From Desulfobacterium sp. (GTDB lineage: Bacteria; Desulfobacterota; Desulfobacteria; Desulfobacterales; Desulfobacteraceae), in NCBI GenBank assembly GCA_030145245.1, contig JAQYWC010000048.1, positions 1-64,000 of the forward strand: a DNA stretch of 64,000 bases, written 5' to 3'. The position numbers were made by a program, and so were the translations under genes. This document shows, one piece after another, positions 7,681 to 17,400 of the stretch (its first letter is position 1; each line of letters starts with the position of its first letter). The notes under the pieces are model-generated. The model did not search any database, had not been told where the DNA came from, and saw only the letters and a program-made list of their open reading frames with translations.

Positions 7681-9273
7681 CCGGCAGGCCAGGGCAAAAT
7701 CCTCCGGGTAATGCCCGGTGATCCACCGGAGCTGGGCTTCGCTGAAGGCTCCGGGGGAGTGGGGCAGCCGCGGCAGAAACGAGTAGAGGAGCCGCTGGTC
7801 GGTGTCGGTGCTGTCAAACCGTTTTGAATACTCGATGTTTGTCACCATCCGGGCCCCCAGGGCTTCCAGGGTGGTAAGGGCCATGAGGATGCCCCTGTCC
7901 AGGGAGTCACGCATGGCGGTATCCGCCTCGAGGATGTTGCCGCAGGAATGCTTGGCCATGAGCTGGAGTTCCCACTGGGAGGTCTGGGCCTTGGGCACAA
8001 AGAGGATCGCGTTCTCATCCTCATGGACCACCAGGGAGGACGCCTTGTCCGGCTGGCCGTCGGTTCTTGTGTTGGACCGGATGGCTGCAAGATAGTTGTC
8101 GAAAAAGCCCTTGCCCGTGCCTTGCCTGTACTGCTTCACAAAGTCGGCCACAAGATCCCCGCAGGCATAGGAGTCAAACGGCTGGCCGTTTTCCGCGGCC
8201 ACAGCGGCCGGAACCATGGCATACTGCTGGTGGATCTGCTGGTGGGAGGCGTGGAGCCTGTACCCTGACTGGGCAAATCCAAATCCAAAGTTCCAACCCC
8301 ACAATGAGCCGTTAAACCTGAGATCACAATCGCCCTCATCCAGGCGACTGCAAATGGCCAGGCGAAGGGCTTCCAGCTCCTGTTCGGAAAAGGTTTGCCG
8401 TTGTCCGGGCAGGGGGATTTTCAGCTGTTGGGCTGTCATGGCATAGATCCGCTGGTAGCACAGGTGGCGCATCCCCTTCATGTCGGCGGGGGTCAGGTCC
8501 CGGATTTTGTACCGCACGGTGTCGTCCGCCGTGTTGGCGGCAAAATGGCCCCAGGGGATGTAGGAGTTGGTTCGAAGGTACTCAAACACATGGCTGTCCT
8601 CCTCCTGCCACTCCCCCACGATCTCGCTTTTGCCCTGGACTCCCGGGGTCAGCACCATGGCCCGTTTGTAGGTGTCCGGCAGAAAGGGGTTGTTGGCAAT
8701 GATCTCGAACAGGGTGTGGTCATGGATCACGGGAATCGCCCTGGCCGGGGTGTCGCCCTTGAATGAAAGGCCGGTGGGTGTTGTGCCTTTCCCATCAAAT
8801 GTAAACGAGCAGCAGCCTTTGGCAAGGGCGACAAGTTCCCTGGGATCGGTGGATGTGTTGGCAAGGGCGATCAGCATTGATTTGGGCAGGGTCCGGACGA
8901 GATCCTCAGGTTGTTTGCCCTTGATTCCGTTCTCAAGGAACCAGTTCTCCAGGGTGGACAGGAGGGAGACCTCCTCCTCCCGGGGCAGCGCCATGGTCTC
9001 CGGGGCTTGTGCCGTCCGGTCCGCCCACCTGGAGTTGACATAGGTGACCCCCCTGAAGGAAAAGGGGTTGGCAATCTCATAGATGCGGTCGGCATGGGGT
9101 TCTTCCACATCGCCCGTGGGGAAATTGTCCCGGTTATCCACCCGGGTGCCGTCGGCCAGGGTACCCAGGGGGTGGAGATGGTCGTTTTCCCTGAGGTTTG
9201 TGATTTTGAATCCGGGATCGTGGATGCCAACCACAAAGCCACCGTCTTTGCTCACACAGCTCCTGGGTGCCAT
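7654..9273 (-). CDS. Unknown 539-residue protein, possibly HIT/GalT-superfamily
   Basis: I do not recognise the family with certainty. Around residue 340 it carries YRLHASHQQIHQQYAMVP, which resembles the catalytic His strand of GalT and Ap4A-phosphorylase-type HIT proteins (HxHxQ), with Gln in place of the first His. The preceding GSLWGWNFGFGFAQ and the N-terminal ADRIYEIANPFSF also look like a nucleotidyltransferase-like layout. No signal peptide or membrane segment. It starts with ATG at 9273, sharing one base with the stop of the cupin gene (TAATG), so translation is coupled. A uridylyl/adenylyl transferase role would be inference. Confidence 0.7.
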   Translation of the reverse strand: MAPRSCVSKDGGFVVGIHDPGFKITNLRENDHLHPLGTLADGTRVDNRDNFPTGDVEEPHADRIYEIANPFSFRGVTYVNSRWADRTAQAPETMALPREEEVSLLSTLENWFLENGIKGKQPEDLVRTLPKSMLIALANTSTDPRELVALAKGCCSFTFDGKGTTPTGLSFKGDTPARAIPVIHDHTLFEIIANNPFLPDTYKRAMVLTPGVQGKSEIVGEWQEEDSHVFEYLRTNSYIPWGHFAANTADDTVRYKIRDLTPADMKGMRHLCYQRIYAMTAQQLKIPLPGQRQTFSEQELEALRLAICSRLDEGDCDLRFNGSLWGWNFGFGFAQSGYRLHASHQQIHQQYAMVPAAVAAENGQPFDSYACGDLVADFVKQYRQGTGKGFFDNYLAAIRSNTRTDGQPDKASSLVVHEDENAILFVPKAQTSQWELQLMAKHSCGNILEADTAMRDSLDRGILMALTTLEALGARMVTNIEYSKRFDSTDTDQRLLYSFLPRLPHSPGAFSEAQLRWITGHYPEDFALACRSRLATALA

Positions 9274-9623
9274 TACAGCTCCGGTGCGCCGGCAGGGACG
9301 AGGCAGACAAAGACCAGGGGCGCGTCCCCCCGGTTACGGATCTGGTGTTCCTCGTTGCCGGGAATCAGGACAACGGTTCCCGGTGATACCGGTGTCCACC
9401 CGCCGTTTGAGAGAACCTCCCCGTTGCCGGAATGGAAAAAGATCTCATGCTCCCATTCATGGGTGTGACCGGGTGTGTAGCCATTGCTTTCAAGCTCAAA
9501 CACCCTCATGCAGAAGTTGTCGGCTCCGTCGGCCTTGCCGATGACCACCCGGCCTGCCACTCCTTTTACCGCATCGTTGTCAAATCGTGTGGGTTCGATC
9601 TCTTTGTAGTTTACTATTTTCAT
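9273..9623 (-). CDS. Small single-domain cupin protein
   Basis: A 116-residue cupin. The two conserved cupin motifs are visible: GHTHEWEHEIFFHSGNGE with metal-binding His and Glu near residues 52-62, and PGNEEHQIRNRGD with the second His near residue 91. Such proteins bind a divalent metal and are typically small enzymes or sensors, often acting on sugars or sugar-like ligands. Its stop overlaps the start of the 539-residue unknown gene, so the two very likely act together, perhaps on a phosphosugar or nucleotide sugar. The substrate is unknown. Confidence 0.85.
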   Translation of the reverse strand: MKIVNYKEIEPTRFDNDAVKGVAGRVVIGKADGADNFCMRVFELESNGYTPGHTHEWEHEIFFHSGNGEVLSNGGWTPVSPGTVVLIPGNEEHQIRNRGDAPLVFVCLVPAGAPEL

Positions 9624-9855
9624 GGATGAATCTCCTTGTCATGCAGGTTTAGCTTCTTAGCTCTTATTTTTGCGTTATCTTGGCAAGAGAATCAGAAACC
9701 GTTTTTGGTTCTGGCTTGTCCAGGTTAGGTGGTATAGGTTATATCTTTCATATGGCTCCTTCAAAAATGGGGGCCAAAAGTTGAGTTGTATCTTTGTCGA
9801 AAAATCGGAAAAAAGTCAAGGCGAAGCCGTGGTTTCGCCGGAAAGGAAGGAGCAG

Positions 9856-10326
9856 ATGATTAAAATAGAGGTGCCTGGATTTGGCGGGGTTGCCCTGGAC
9901 CACCTGGTGATGGATTACAACGGTACCATGGCCTGCGACGGAACGCTTCTCGATGGTGTGGCTGCGCTTGTGGAGATCCTTGCAGGGGGGGTGACGGTCC
10001 ATGTGCTCACGGCCGACACCTTTGGCCAGGTGGCAAAAGAGCTTGACGGCCTTCCCGTGAACCTGCATATCCTCGGTCCAGGGAAACAGGACCTGGCAAA
10101 GCGGGAATATGTTGAGCAGCTGGGGGCCGGGGCCGTTGTCAGCGTGGGCAACGGCAGAAACGACGGCCCCATGCTGAAACTTGCAAAGATCGGCATCGCC
10201 CTTGTCCAGGAGGAGGGGGCAAGCGTTGAAACCCTCATGTCCGCAGACATTGTCTGTAAGGATATCAAGGATGCCCTGACCCTCCTGCTTAAGCCCCAGC
10301 GGCTCATGGCAACCCTAAGAACGTGA
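9856..10326 (+). CDS. Soluble HAD phosphatase (soluble P-type ATPase-like, COG4087 type)
   Basis: A 156-residue HAD-superfamily protein. The start at 9856 is chosen because GGAAGGAGC sits immediately upstream. The nucleophile motif is MDYNGT near residue 21 (Asp-x-Asn-Gly-Thr in place of the usual DxDGT), motif II is VLTADTFG, and SVGNGRNDGPMLKLA supplies the acidic motif III. It has no cap domain. The sequence matches the catalytic half of P-type ATPases without membrane segments, a small group of stand-alone HAD proteins with unassigned substrates. It converges on and overlaps the thioredoxin-HEAT gene by 12 bases. Confidence 0.8.
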   Translation: MIKIEVPGFGGVALDHLVMDYNGTMACDGTLLDGVAALVEILAGGVTVHVLTADTFGQVAKELDGLPVNLHILGPGKQDLAKREYVEQLGAGAVVSVGNGRNDGPMLKLAKIGIALVQEEGASVETLMSADIVCKDIKDALTLLLKPQRLMATLRT

Positions 10327-11283
10327 TTCAATGGCCTCAAGGGCCTCGGCTGCCGCCTCCTTTAAGTCCTGGTTCTCAAGGGTGGGGGCAAGTTCCCTGA
10401 TCTTTGCCTCGATTCCGGGATCGCCCGATTCGCCAAGGGCGTAGAGGATGTCTCCCTTTACAGGGATATCCGCCCCTTCAAAGGCCTGCCACAAGGGTTC
10501 GGTGATCCGGGCCGCAAGGTCCGGCATCTCCTCAGCCATCTCCTCCAGCACCACCATGGCCCCCAGGCGCACTGACCAGGTCTCGTGGATCAAAAGTCTG
10601 ATAAAGGCCGGGAAGATGGCGTTGGCCTCCATCATCCTGGCTGCGATCCAGTTGGCTTTACCATCCTCAAGGATCATCTGAAGGGAGGAGGCGCTCATTT
10701 GTGACGGATCCCGGTTCACGATCATCTCCACCACCTCAGCCGGATCCACGCTGCCGGTCCACCGGATATCATTGTCCAGGATCAGGCAGGGGGCCGACAT
10801 CACATTGTCCCTTGACGCCTCTTCGGGGAACTGGGTGCCGTCCACCACGTTCAGGTGAAGCTGGTCACAGGCTTTGGAAAGGGGTGTCATGGCCCGGACC
10901 ATGGCCGGGCAGTGGGGGCAGTGCATGGCAACATAGAGTTTGAGCCGGGTTGGAATGTCGAGCCCGGCAAGTTTATCCTTTATTTCCGCCGGCAGCCCGG
11001 AAAGGGGGGCGTTGACCCGGGCCAGGGCCTCAAGAAAGGGTTCAAGCTCCTGCTCCAGGGGGAGGGCCGAATAGACGAGGTTGCCGGAAAGGTGTATCTC
11101 CGGAAGGGTGTTTTCCCCGTCGGTCTCTTGGGTTACCTTTACATTGGGCAGGGCCGCTGCCAGGCGGTCGCAGAAATCCATAAAAGGGGTGTCCTGGTCG
11201 CTGCCGGTGGTGAGCAGGGTGATGCCGGTCTCTTTTTCTATGCTGCCGTTCCAGGCATGAAGTTTCTCTTCGAAGTTGTTCAC
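10315..11283 (-). CDS. Thioredoxin-fold protein fused to HEAT-like repeats
   Basis: A 322-residue protein. Residues about 1-200 look like a tandem thioredoxin-fold unit of the glutaredoxin-like/PDO type, with the redox motif CPHC near residue 120 (YVAMHCPHCPAM). Residues about 210-322 are helical repeats with HEAT-like spacing (HETWSVRLGAMVVLEEMAEE, ILYALGESGDPGIEAKIREL). No signal peptide, so probably cytoplasmic. It begins with GTG overlapping the TGA of the upstream sensor kinase gene (GTGA), the last gene of a three-gene coupled operon with a periplasmic binding protein and a histidine kinase. A redox-sensing or partner-docking role in that pathway is inference. Confidence 0.75.
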   Translation of the reverse strand: MNNFEEKLHAWNGSIEKETGITLLTTGSDQDTPFMDFCDRLAAALPNVKVTQETDGENTLPEIHLSGNLVYSALPLEQELEPFLEALARVNAPLSGLPAEIKDKLAGLDIPTRLKLYVAMHCPHCPAMVRAMTPLSKACDQLHLNVVDGTQFPEEASRDNVMSAPCLILDNDIRWTGSVDPAEVVEMIVNRDPSQMSASSLQMILEDGKANWIAARMMEANAIFPAFIRLLIHETWSVRLGAMVVLEEMAEEMPDLAARITEPLWQAFEGADIPVKGDILYALGESGDPGIEAKIRELAPTLENQDLKEAAAEALEAIESRS

Positions 11284-13187
11284 AACTCCTCCTGTTGGAT
11301 GGGAAGCCGGATGATGAAATTTGTCCCCTTGCCGGGAACAGACTTCACCTCCATGGATCCGTTGTGGTTTTTAGTAATGATGAAATAGGAGACGGATAGC
11401 CCAAGGCCGGTGCCGACCCCAACGGGTTTTGTGGTGAAAAAGGGCTCAAATATCCGTTTGCTTTGTTCCGGGATCATGCCCGGTCCGTTGTCCTCGATCT
11501 CCACCTGGAGGCCGCCGGCGCAGGCTTTGGTTCTGAGAATAAACCGGTCGGGCGCGGTCTTTTCCGGGAATTCTGCCATGGCATGGGCTCCGTTCTGGAG
11601 AATGTTTAAAAACACCTGCTGCAGTTTGCCCTTGTCACAGGGGATTGGGGGAAGAGCCCCATCATACTCCCGCTGGATAAGGATCTTCTTGAAATCAAAA
11701 TGTTTTTTCAGGTTGTAGTCCGAACTGACAAGGTTCAGGGTTTCGTCCAGGAGCCGGTCCAGGTGGTGGGAGGAGACGCAGCCCACCCCCTTGCGGGAAA
11801 AGCTGAGCATCTCCTTGACGATGTCAGCCGCCCGGATGCCGGCTTCGTGAACATGGTCGAGCAGGGAGAAGATCTGTCGCTGTTCCATGTAGGACCGGAT
11901 GGTTGGCAGGGTTGTCTGGCAAGCCTCTGCCGCCTTGTGGTTGGCCGGAAGATCAGCGGTGAGCCGGTTTCTGACCACAGCGGCATTCTGGAGAATACCG
12001 GCCAGGGGATTGTTGATCTCATGGGCCATGCCAGCGGCAAGCCCGCCCACGGAGAGCATCTTTTCAGACTGGATCACCATCTCTTCCATCCTGACATGGT
12101 CGGTGACATCATCCATGCGGATGACGGCATCTGTCTTTCCCTTGCTTTCCAGGGGATAGACGGTCATGTCCAGGAAACGGGGCGTTCCGTTTATGGTTAC
12201 GGGGATCTTTGTCTGTTTTTGGACCTTTTTCTTCCGGAGGGATTTTTCGATGATGGCGGCAGGAAATTCGTTCCAGGTGAAAACCTTATCAACGGCCAGG
12301 CCCGTTGCCCTGTCCGGGGGGAGTCCCGTCACTTTTTCCGCTTCAAGGTTCCAGTGGGTGATCGCTTTGTCACGGTCGATTCCCACGAGCACGGAAGGCA
12401 TGGAGTCGATGATGTTTTTCAGGAAGATCCGAACCTGGTTGGTCTCCTCCTGGCGTGTTTCGATCTCCCTGTGAAAACGGGCAAGATCCTCGGCCATGCG
12501 GTTGAAACTTGCGGCAAGGTCACCGATCTCATCCCGGCTTTCGATCTCTACCCGTTCCCCGCTCCCCTGCCGCCCCACCAGTTCCATGGCATCCCTGAGA
12601 GTGGTGATGGGCCGTAGAATTGTCCTGGAGATGATCAGGTTGAGTACCACCAGCATGACAACAAGGATGGATGCCAGTACGCCTGCCACGATCAGGTTGG
12701 CAAGGCGCTGTTCCCCTTTGATCTCTTCAAGGGAGTAGCAGATCCGGATCCAGCCCATGGGTTCTCCAATGACGGTGATCGCAGCAAGGTAGGTCAGTGT
12801 GTCGGTTTTGCCCCATCGCTTTTCCCGGGAGCCGGGATCACCTTCCAGCCGGGTGAGGGCGTAGACGGCGGGATCCCGGCTTTCCTGGATGAGCAGAGCA
12901 CCCGTTGCATCAAAGACGCTGATGGCAAGCATCCCCTTGACCCCCATCATCGCCTTGATCCGGATGCCCATGGCCCGGGTGTTCCCGTCAAAAATTTCAT
13001 TGCCAAGGGGGGCCTGGTCCCGCTGGACCATGGTATCGAGAACCAGCTCAATCTGTTTGACCATGGTCCGGAAATGCCGGTTCTGCATCGGCAGGTGAAT
13101 GGCCGAAAAGATCAATGCAATGGAGAAAAAGGTGAGCAGAATGGCAAGGTTGGTCTTGCATCTCAGGGAGAAGTTCAATGGTTTCAT
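11280..13187 (-). CDS. Membrane sensor histidine kinase (HAMP-PAS-HisKA-HATPase)
   Basis: 635 residues. Transmembrane helix 1 at about 13-33, a periplasmic sensor region, helix 2 near 175-200, a HAMP domain (RPITTLRDAMELVGR, IGDLAASFNRMAEDLARF), a PAS domain (about 260-370, IDSMPSVLVGIDRDK), a phosphoacceptor motif GMAHEINNPLAG near residue 390, and an HATPase domain with NILQNGAHAMAEF, EDNGPGMIP and GTGLGLSVSYFI. The cognate response regulator is not in the window. ATGA overlap with the upstream binding-protein gene suggests that the binding protein presents a ligand to this kinase. Confidence 0.88.
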   Translation of the reverse strand: MKPLNFSLRCKTNLAILLTFFSIALIFSAIHLPMQNRHFRTMVKQIELVLDTMVQRDQAPLGNEIFDGNTRAMGIRIKAMMGVKGMLAISVFDATGALLIQESRDPAVYALTRLEGDPGSREKRWGKTDTLTYLAAITVIGEPMGWIRICYSLEEIKGEQRLANLIVAGVLASILVVMLVVLNLIISRTILRPITTLRDAMELVGRQGSGERVEIESRDEIGDLAASFNRMAEDLARFHREIETRQEETNQVRIFLKNIIDSMPSVLVGIDRDKAITHWNLEAEKVTGLPPDRATGLAVDKVFTWNEFPAAIIEKSLRKKKVQKQTKIPVTINGTPRFLDMTVYPLESKGKTDAVIRMDDVTDHVRMEEMVIQSEKMLSVGGLAAGMAHEINNPLAGILQNAAVVRNRLTADLPANHKAAEACQTTLPTIRSYMEQRQIFSLLDHVHEAGIRAADIVKEMLSFSRKGVGCVSSHHLDRLLDETLNLVSSDYNLKKHFDFKKILIQREYDGALPPIPCDKGKLQQVFLNILQNGAHAMAEFPEKTAPDRFILRTKACAGGLQVEIEDNGPGMIPEQSKRIFEPFFTTKPVGVGTGLGLSVSYFIITKNHNGSMEVKSVPGKGTNFIIRLPIQQEEL

Positions 13188-14302
13188 GGGTTCACTCGCT
13201 TGTATCGGACAGAACCTCTGTTCTCAAATTTCAGGATGATTGCCGGTCTGTTTATGGGATCGCCGTTGGCATCAAAGGAGATGGTACCTGTTACGCCTCG
13301 AAAATTACGTGTCCCTGCCAGGGCTCTTCTGATTGAACCAGGGTCTGTTGAGCCTGCCCGTTCCATGGCATCGGCAAGCAGCAGCATGGCATCATAGGTC
13401 CGGGCTGCTTCAGCTTCAACCGGACCGTTGGTTTTGTCGGCATAGCGTTTTACAAAGCGCCTGGCTTTTTCGTTGGTTGTATCCGGATCCCACGCAGTTG
13501 TGTGATAGCTGCCATGGATGGCGTCGCCCCCATACCTGTACATGCACTCTTCCCAGCCGTCTCCGCCAAGGAAAATTGACTTAATCCCCATGGTCCTTGC
13601 CTGCTTGATGATATAGGCCGATTCCCTGAAGTGGTCCGGAACAAAGACAACATCCGGAGCAACGCCTTGCATCCGTGTCAGCAGGGTTGAAAAATCCGTT
13701 GCATTCTGGGAATAATCCCCTTCCCAGAGGAGCTGGCCTGTTCGTTTGAAGTGCTGGATAAAATAGCTGGAGAGCCCCATGCTGTAACGGCTGTTTGTGT
13801 TTGTCAGCACGACGGCGGTACGGGCATTTAAATCCGTCAGGGCAAAATTTGCCAGGACCTCTCCCTGGAAGGTGTCGGTGTAGCAGATTCTGAAAATATA
13901 ATTTCGGGTCCGGGTGAGTTCGGGAAGGGTGGAGGAGGGGGAGATCATGGGGACCTTTTTTTTCTGGAGCAGTTTTGCCATGGCCAGGGAGTGGGAACTC
14001 CACACGGCACCGATGACGCAGACAGCGCCATGTTCAACAGCGCTCCTGGCCGCCATCCTGGATCCCAGGGGGGTACTTTTGTTGTCAAATTCCAGCAGTT
14101 CCACCGGTCTTTCAAGCACGCCGCCGGCACGGTTGATCTCGTCGGCTGCAAACCTTGCTGCATAAAAAGCTGCTTTGCTGTCCAGTGCTGCCGGACCTGT
14201 GCGGGCAAAGATAACCCCGATTTTTATGGGTTCTCCAGCCTGGAGGGATAACACCGTTGTCATGACGATGAAAAAACCCAAGGCTGTAATCCTGATCTTC
14301 AA
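13184..14302 (-). CDS. Periplasmic ligand-binding protein (branched-chain amino-acid ABC type, Peripla_BP_6)
   Basis: About 372 residues from a TTG start at 14302 that has AAGGGGAG eight bases upstream. The longer frame to 14344 has no ribosome site. A signal peptide is followed by EPIKIGVIFARTGPAAL, the standard opening of LivJ/Leu-Ile-Val-binding proteins, and AAFYAARFAADEINRAGGV. No permease or ATPase genes lie nearby. Instead the gene is coupled to a histidine kinase. It therefore probably works as a ligand sensor feeding a two-component pathway rather than as a transporter subunit (inference from context). Confidence 0.82.
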   Translation of the reverse strand: MKIRITALGFFIVMTTVLSLQAGEPIKIGVIFARTGPAALDSKAAFYAARFAADEINRAGGVLERPVELLEFDNKSTPLGSRMAARSAVEHGAVCVIGAVWSSHSLAMAKLLQKKKVPMISPSSTLPELTRTRNYIFRICYTDTFQGEVLANFALTDLNARTAVVLTNTNSRYSMGLSSYFIQHFKRTGQLLWEGDYSQNATDFSTLLTRMQGVAPDVVFVPDHFRESAYIIKQARTMGIKSIFLGGDGWEECMYRYGGDAIHGSYHTTAWDPDTTNEKARRFVKRYADKTNGPVEAEAARTYDAMLLLADAMERAGSTDPGSIRRALAGTRNFRGVTGTISFDANGDPINRPAIILKFENRGSVRYKRVNP

Positions 14303-14472
14303 TGGCAAATCTCCCCTTGAACCGAACAGACAGGCCGGAATCATTTCACGGTTTACCCGGGATTGTCAACGCCCCAAACCCTATTGTTTCCCAATAACAC
14401 TCTTTATAAAAGGTGAAGAATCGTGTAGCATAATAAACCTTTAATGTCAGTACTTTTTAACTTTTATGAACG

Positions 14473-17400
14473 GTGACCATGGAATTTATAGCTGATCTTC
14501 ACCTCCATTCGCATTTCTCAAGGGCAACGGCAAAGAACCTCGATCTTGAGCACCTCTACCTGGCGGCCCAGCTCAAGGGCGTCACCCTCGTGGGTACGGG
14601 GGATTTTACCCATCCGGGCTGGATGGCCGAGCTTGAAACAAAGCTGATACCGGCGGAACCAGGACTCTACAAGCTGAAAACCAGTATCGGGGAACGGCTG
14701 GACCGGGATATCCCCAAAGGCTGCAGGGGGCCGGTCCGGTTTCTTCTCCAGTCCGAGATCAGCAGTATCTACAAAAAAGAGGGCAGGGTGAGGAAAAACC
14801 ACAACCTGCTCTATTTTCCCGACCTTGAAACCGTGAAGCGCTTCAATGGCAAGCTTGACAGGATCGGCAACATCAAATCGGACGGCCGGCCCATCCTGGG
14901 GCTTGATGCGGAAAAGCTCCTTTCGATCATGCTCGAGACCTGTGGGGACGCTTTCCTGATTCCGGCCCACATCTGGACCCCCTGGTTTTCCATGTTTGGT
15001 TCGAAATCCGGGTTTGACTCCATTGGGGAGTGTTTCGGCTCCCTGGCCCATGAGATCTTTGCCGTGGAGACCGGCCTTTCCTCGGATGTTCCCATGAACT
15101 GGCGGGTGAAAGACCTTGATCGTGTCACCCTGATCTCAAATTCCGATGCCCACTCCCCCATGTATCTTGGCCGGAACGCCTCCATGTTCCAGGGGGAACT
15201 CTCCTTTGATGGCGTGAAAAAGGCGCTGTCAAAAGGGGATGACACCTTTCTTGGGACCATCGACATGTTTCCCGAGGAGGGCAAATACCACTATGACGGC
15301 CATAGAAAGTGCAATGTCTGCCTCAACCCCGAAGAGACGGCTGCACTGGAGGGACTCTGTCCGGAATGCGGGAAACCCCTTACCCTTGGGGTCCTCTACC
15401 GGGTGCAGGAGCTTGCCTCAAGACCCGAAGGCTATGATCCGGGCAACCGCCATCCCTACCAGAGCATCATTCCCCTTGCCGACATTCTTTCGGAGATCTT
15501 TGATGTGGGGCCCAAGACAAAGAAGGTGGGGCTCCATTACGACATGGCCCTGGAACGGCTGGGGCCGGAACTTGCGATCCTGTTGAAAACCCCTGTCAGT
15601 GATATCGAGGCCGCTGGGATTCCGCTTCTGGCCGAGGCCGTCCGTCGCATGCGACGGGGCGAGGTATCCATCTCTCCGGGGTTTGACGGCGAGTTCGGCA
15701 GGGTCAAGATCTTTGAACCGGAAGAGAAGCGCCGGCTCAGGGGGGAGAACGATATGTTCCCCCAGCCCAAGCCACGGTCCGTTAAGAAGACGCGGCCGGT
15801 AAAGGGCGTACCCCCCCCAAAAAAGCCGCCAACCCTCCCGGTCATGGAAAAACCGGCACGGTGCCGCCGGGAGGAGAAGGGCGACATCCTCGCCTCCCTC
15901 AATCCGGAACAGCAGCAGGCCATCAACTGCCAGGGGCGGCCGATTCTCATCGAGGCAGGACCCGGCACCGGCAAGACCCGCACCCTGACCGCAAAGATCG
16001 CCTGGCTCATCCGGGAGAAAAAGGTGGCGCCCGGGGCCATTCTCGCTTTGACCTTTACCAACCGGGCTGCAAAGGAGATGGCAGGAAGGATCGCTGAACT
16101 GGTACCCGGTCATACCGGTTCTGTCTGCGCCGCAACCTTTCACTCCTTCTGTCTCATGGTGTTAAAGGAGTACACCCGGTTCACAAGTGCCATCGTGGAT
16201 GAGATGGCAAGGCAGGAGATATTCAAGGAGGCGTTTGCCAGGGCAGGTGCTTCAGCGCCCTCCATGGATGCCCTGGACCGGATGATCTCAACGGCCAAGC
16301 AGCACTGCTTAAGGCCCGGGGACGACCTGGCCCCTATTGCAGGAGAGGACTACGCCCCTGTGGTTTCACGGGTCTGGAAGGAGTACCAGGCGCTGTTGGC
16401 AGCCCAGGAACTTGTGGATTTCGAGGATCTCATCTCCATGGTGGTGAATCTGCTCAAAACAGACCCGGACCTTGTTGCAACCCTTCAAAAGCGGTTTTGC
16501 CATATCTTTGTGGATGAGTACCAGGATATCAACACGGGCCAGTACCTGTTGACAAAGCTTATTGCCGGAACCGGGGAAGGGCTTGTGGTGATCGGGGACC
16601 CGGACCAGTCCATCTACGGATTCAGGGGATCGGACAACACCTATTTCAAGCGGTTCTTCACGGATTATCCCCATGCCGAAAAGATCGTTTTACAGCGAAA
16701 CTACCGCTCCACCCAGACCATCCTCAACGCTTCCTTCCAGCTGATCAGCCATGGACAAGGCAATGGGGGGGAGCAGAAAATATTTTCCGATATCCATGGC
16801 CGGGAACGGCTCATCATGCTTGAGGCGGCTTCGGACAAGGCCGAGGCTGTGGCCGTGGGAAAAAGGATCGAGGGCCTCATGGGCGGCACCTCACTCTATT
16901 CCATGGATGCCGGTACCGCAGACCCGGCTGAAGCGGTGGAGTTCTCCTTTGCCGATTTTGCGGTTCTCTACCGAACCCGGCGCCAGAGCAAAATATTTGC
17001 CGAGGTGTTTGAGCAGGCAGGGATCCCCTTTCAGACCGCAGACAAGGAGAGCATCCTGGTTCACCCGGGCATCGGCGAACTCATCTCATTTGTGAAGATC
17101 TTAGGGAATGGTGGAACCCTTCAGGATCTTTTCACGGTTCTCAACCATATGAAGGCTGGAATCGGCAAGCGGACAAGGGAGAGCCTGGGGCAATGGTTTC
17201 ACGGTCTGGACCTTCCCCTTGACCAAGCTGTTGAGCGTCTGGCCGCAGCCCCCCTTCCGGGTGTCAGGAAAAATATCGGAGAAAAGCTCTCGGCCTCGGC
17301 CAGGATCATCATGAACTTAAGGGGGAATATCCAGGGGCTTGACGCCTGTGGGACCCTTCAAACCCTGGCCCGTGGGGCAAATATCCTGCCGCTGATTGAA

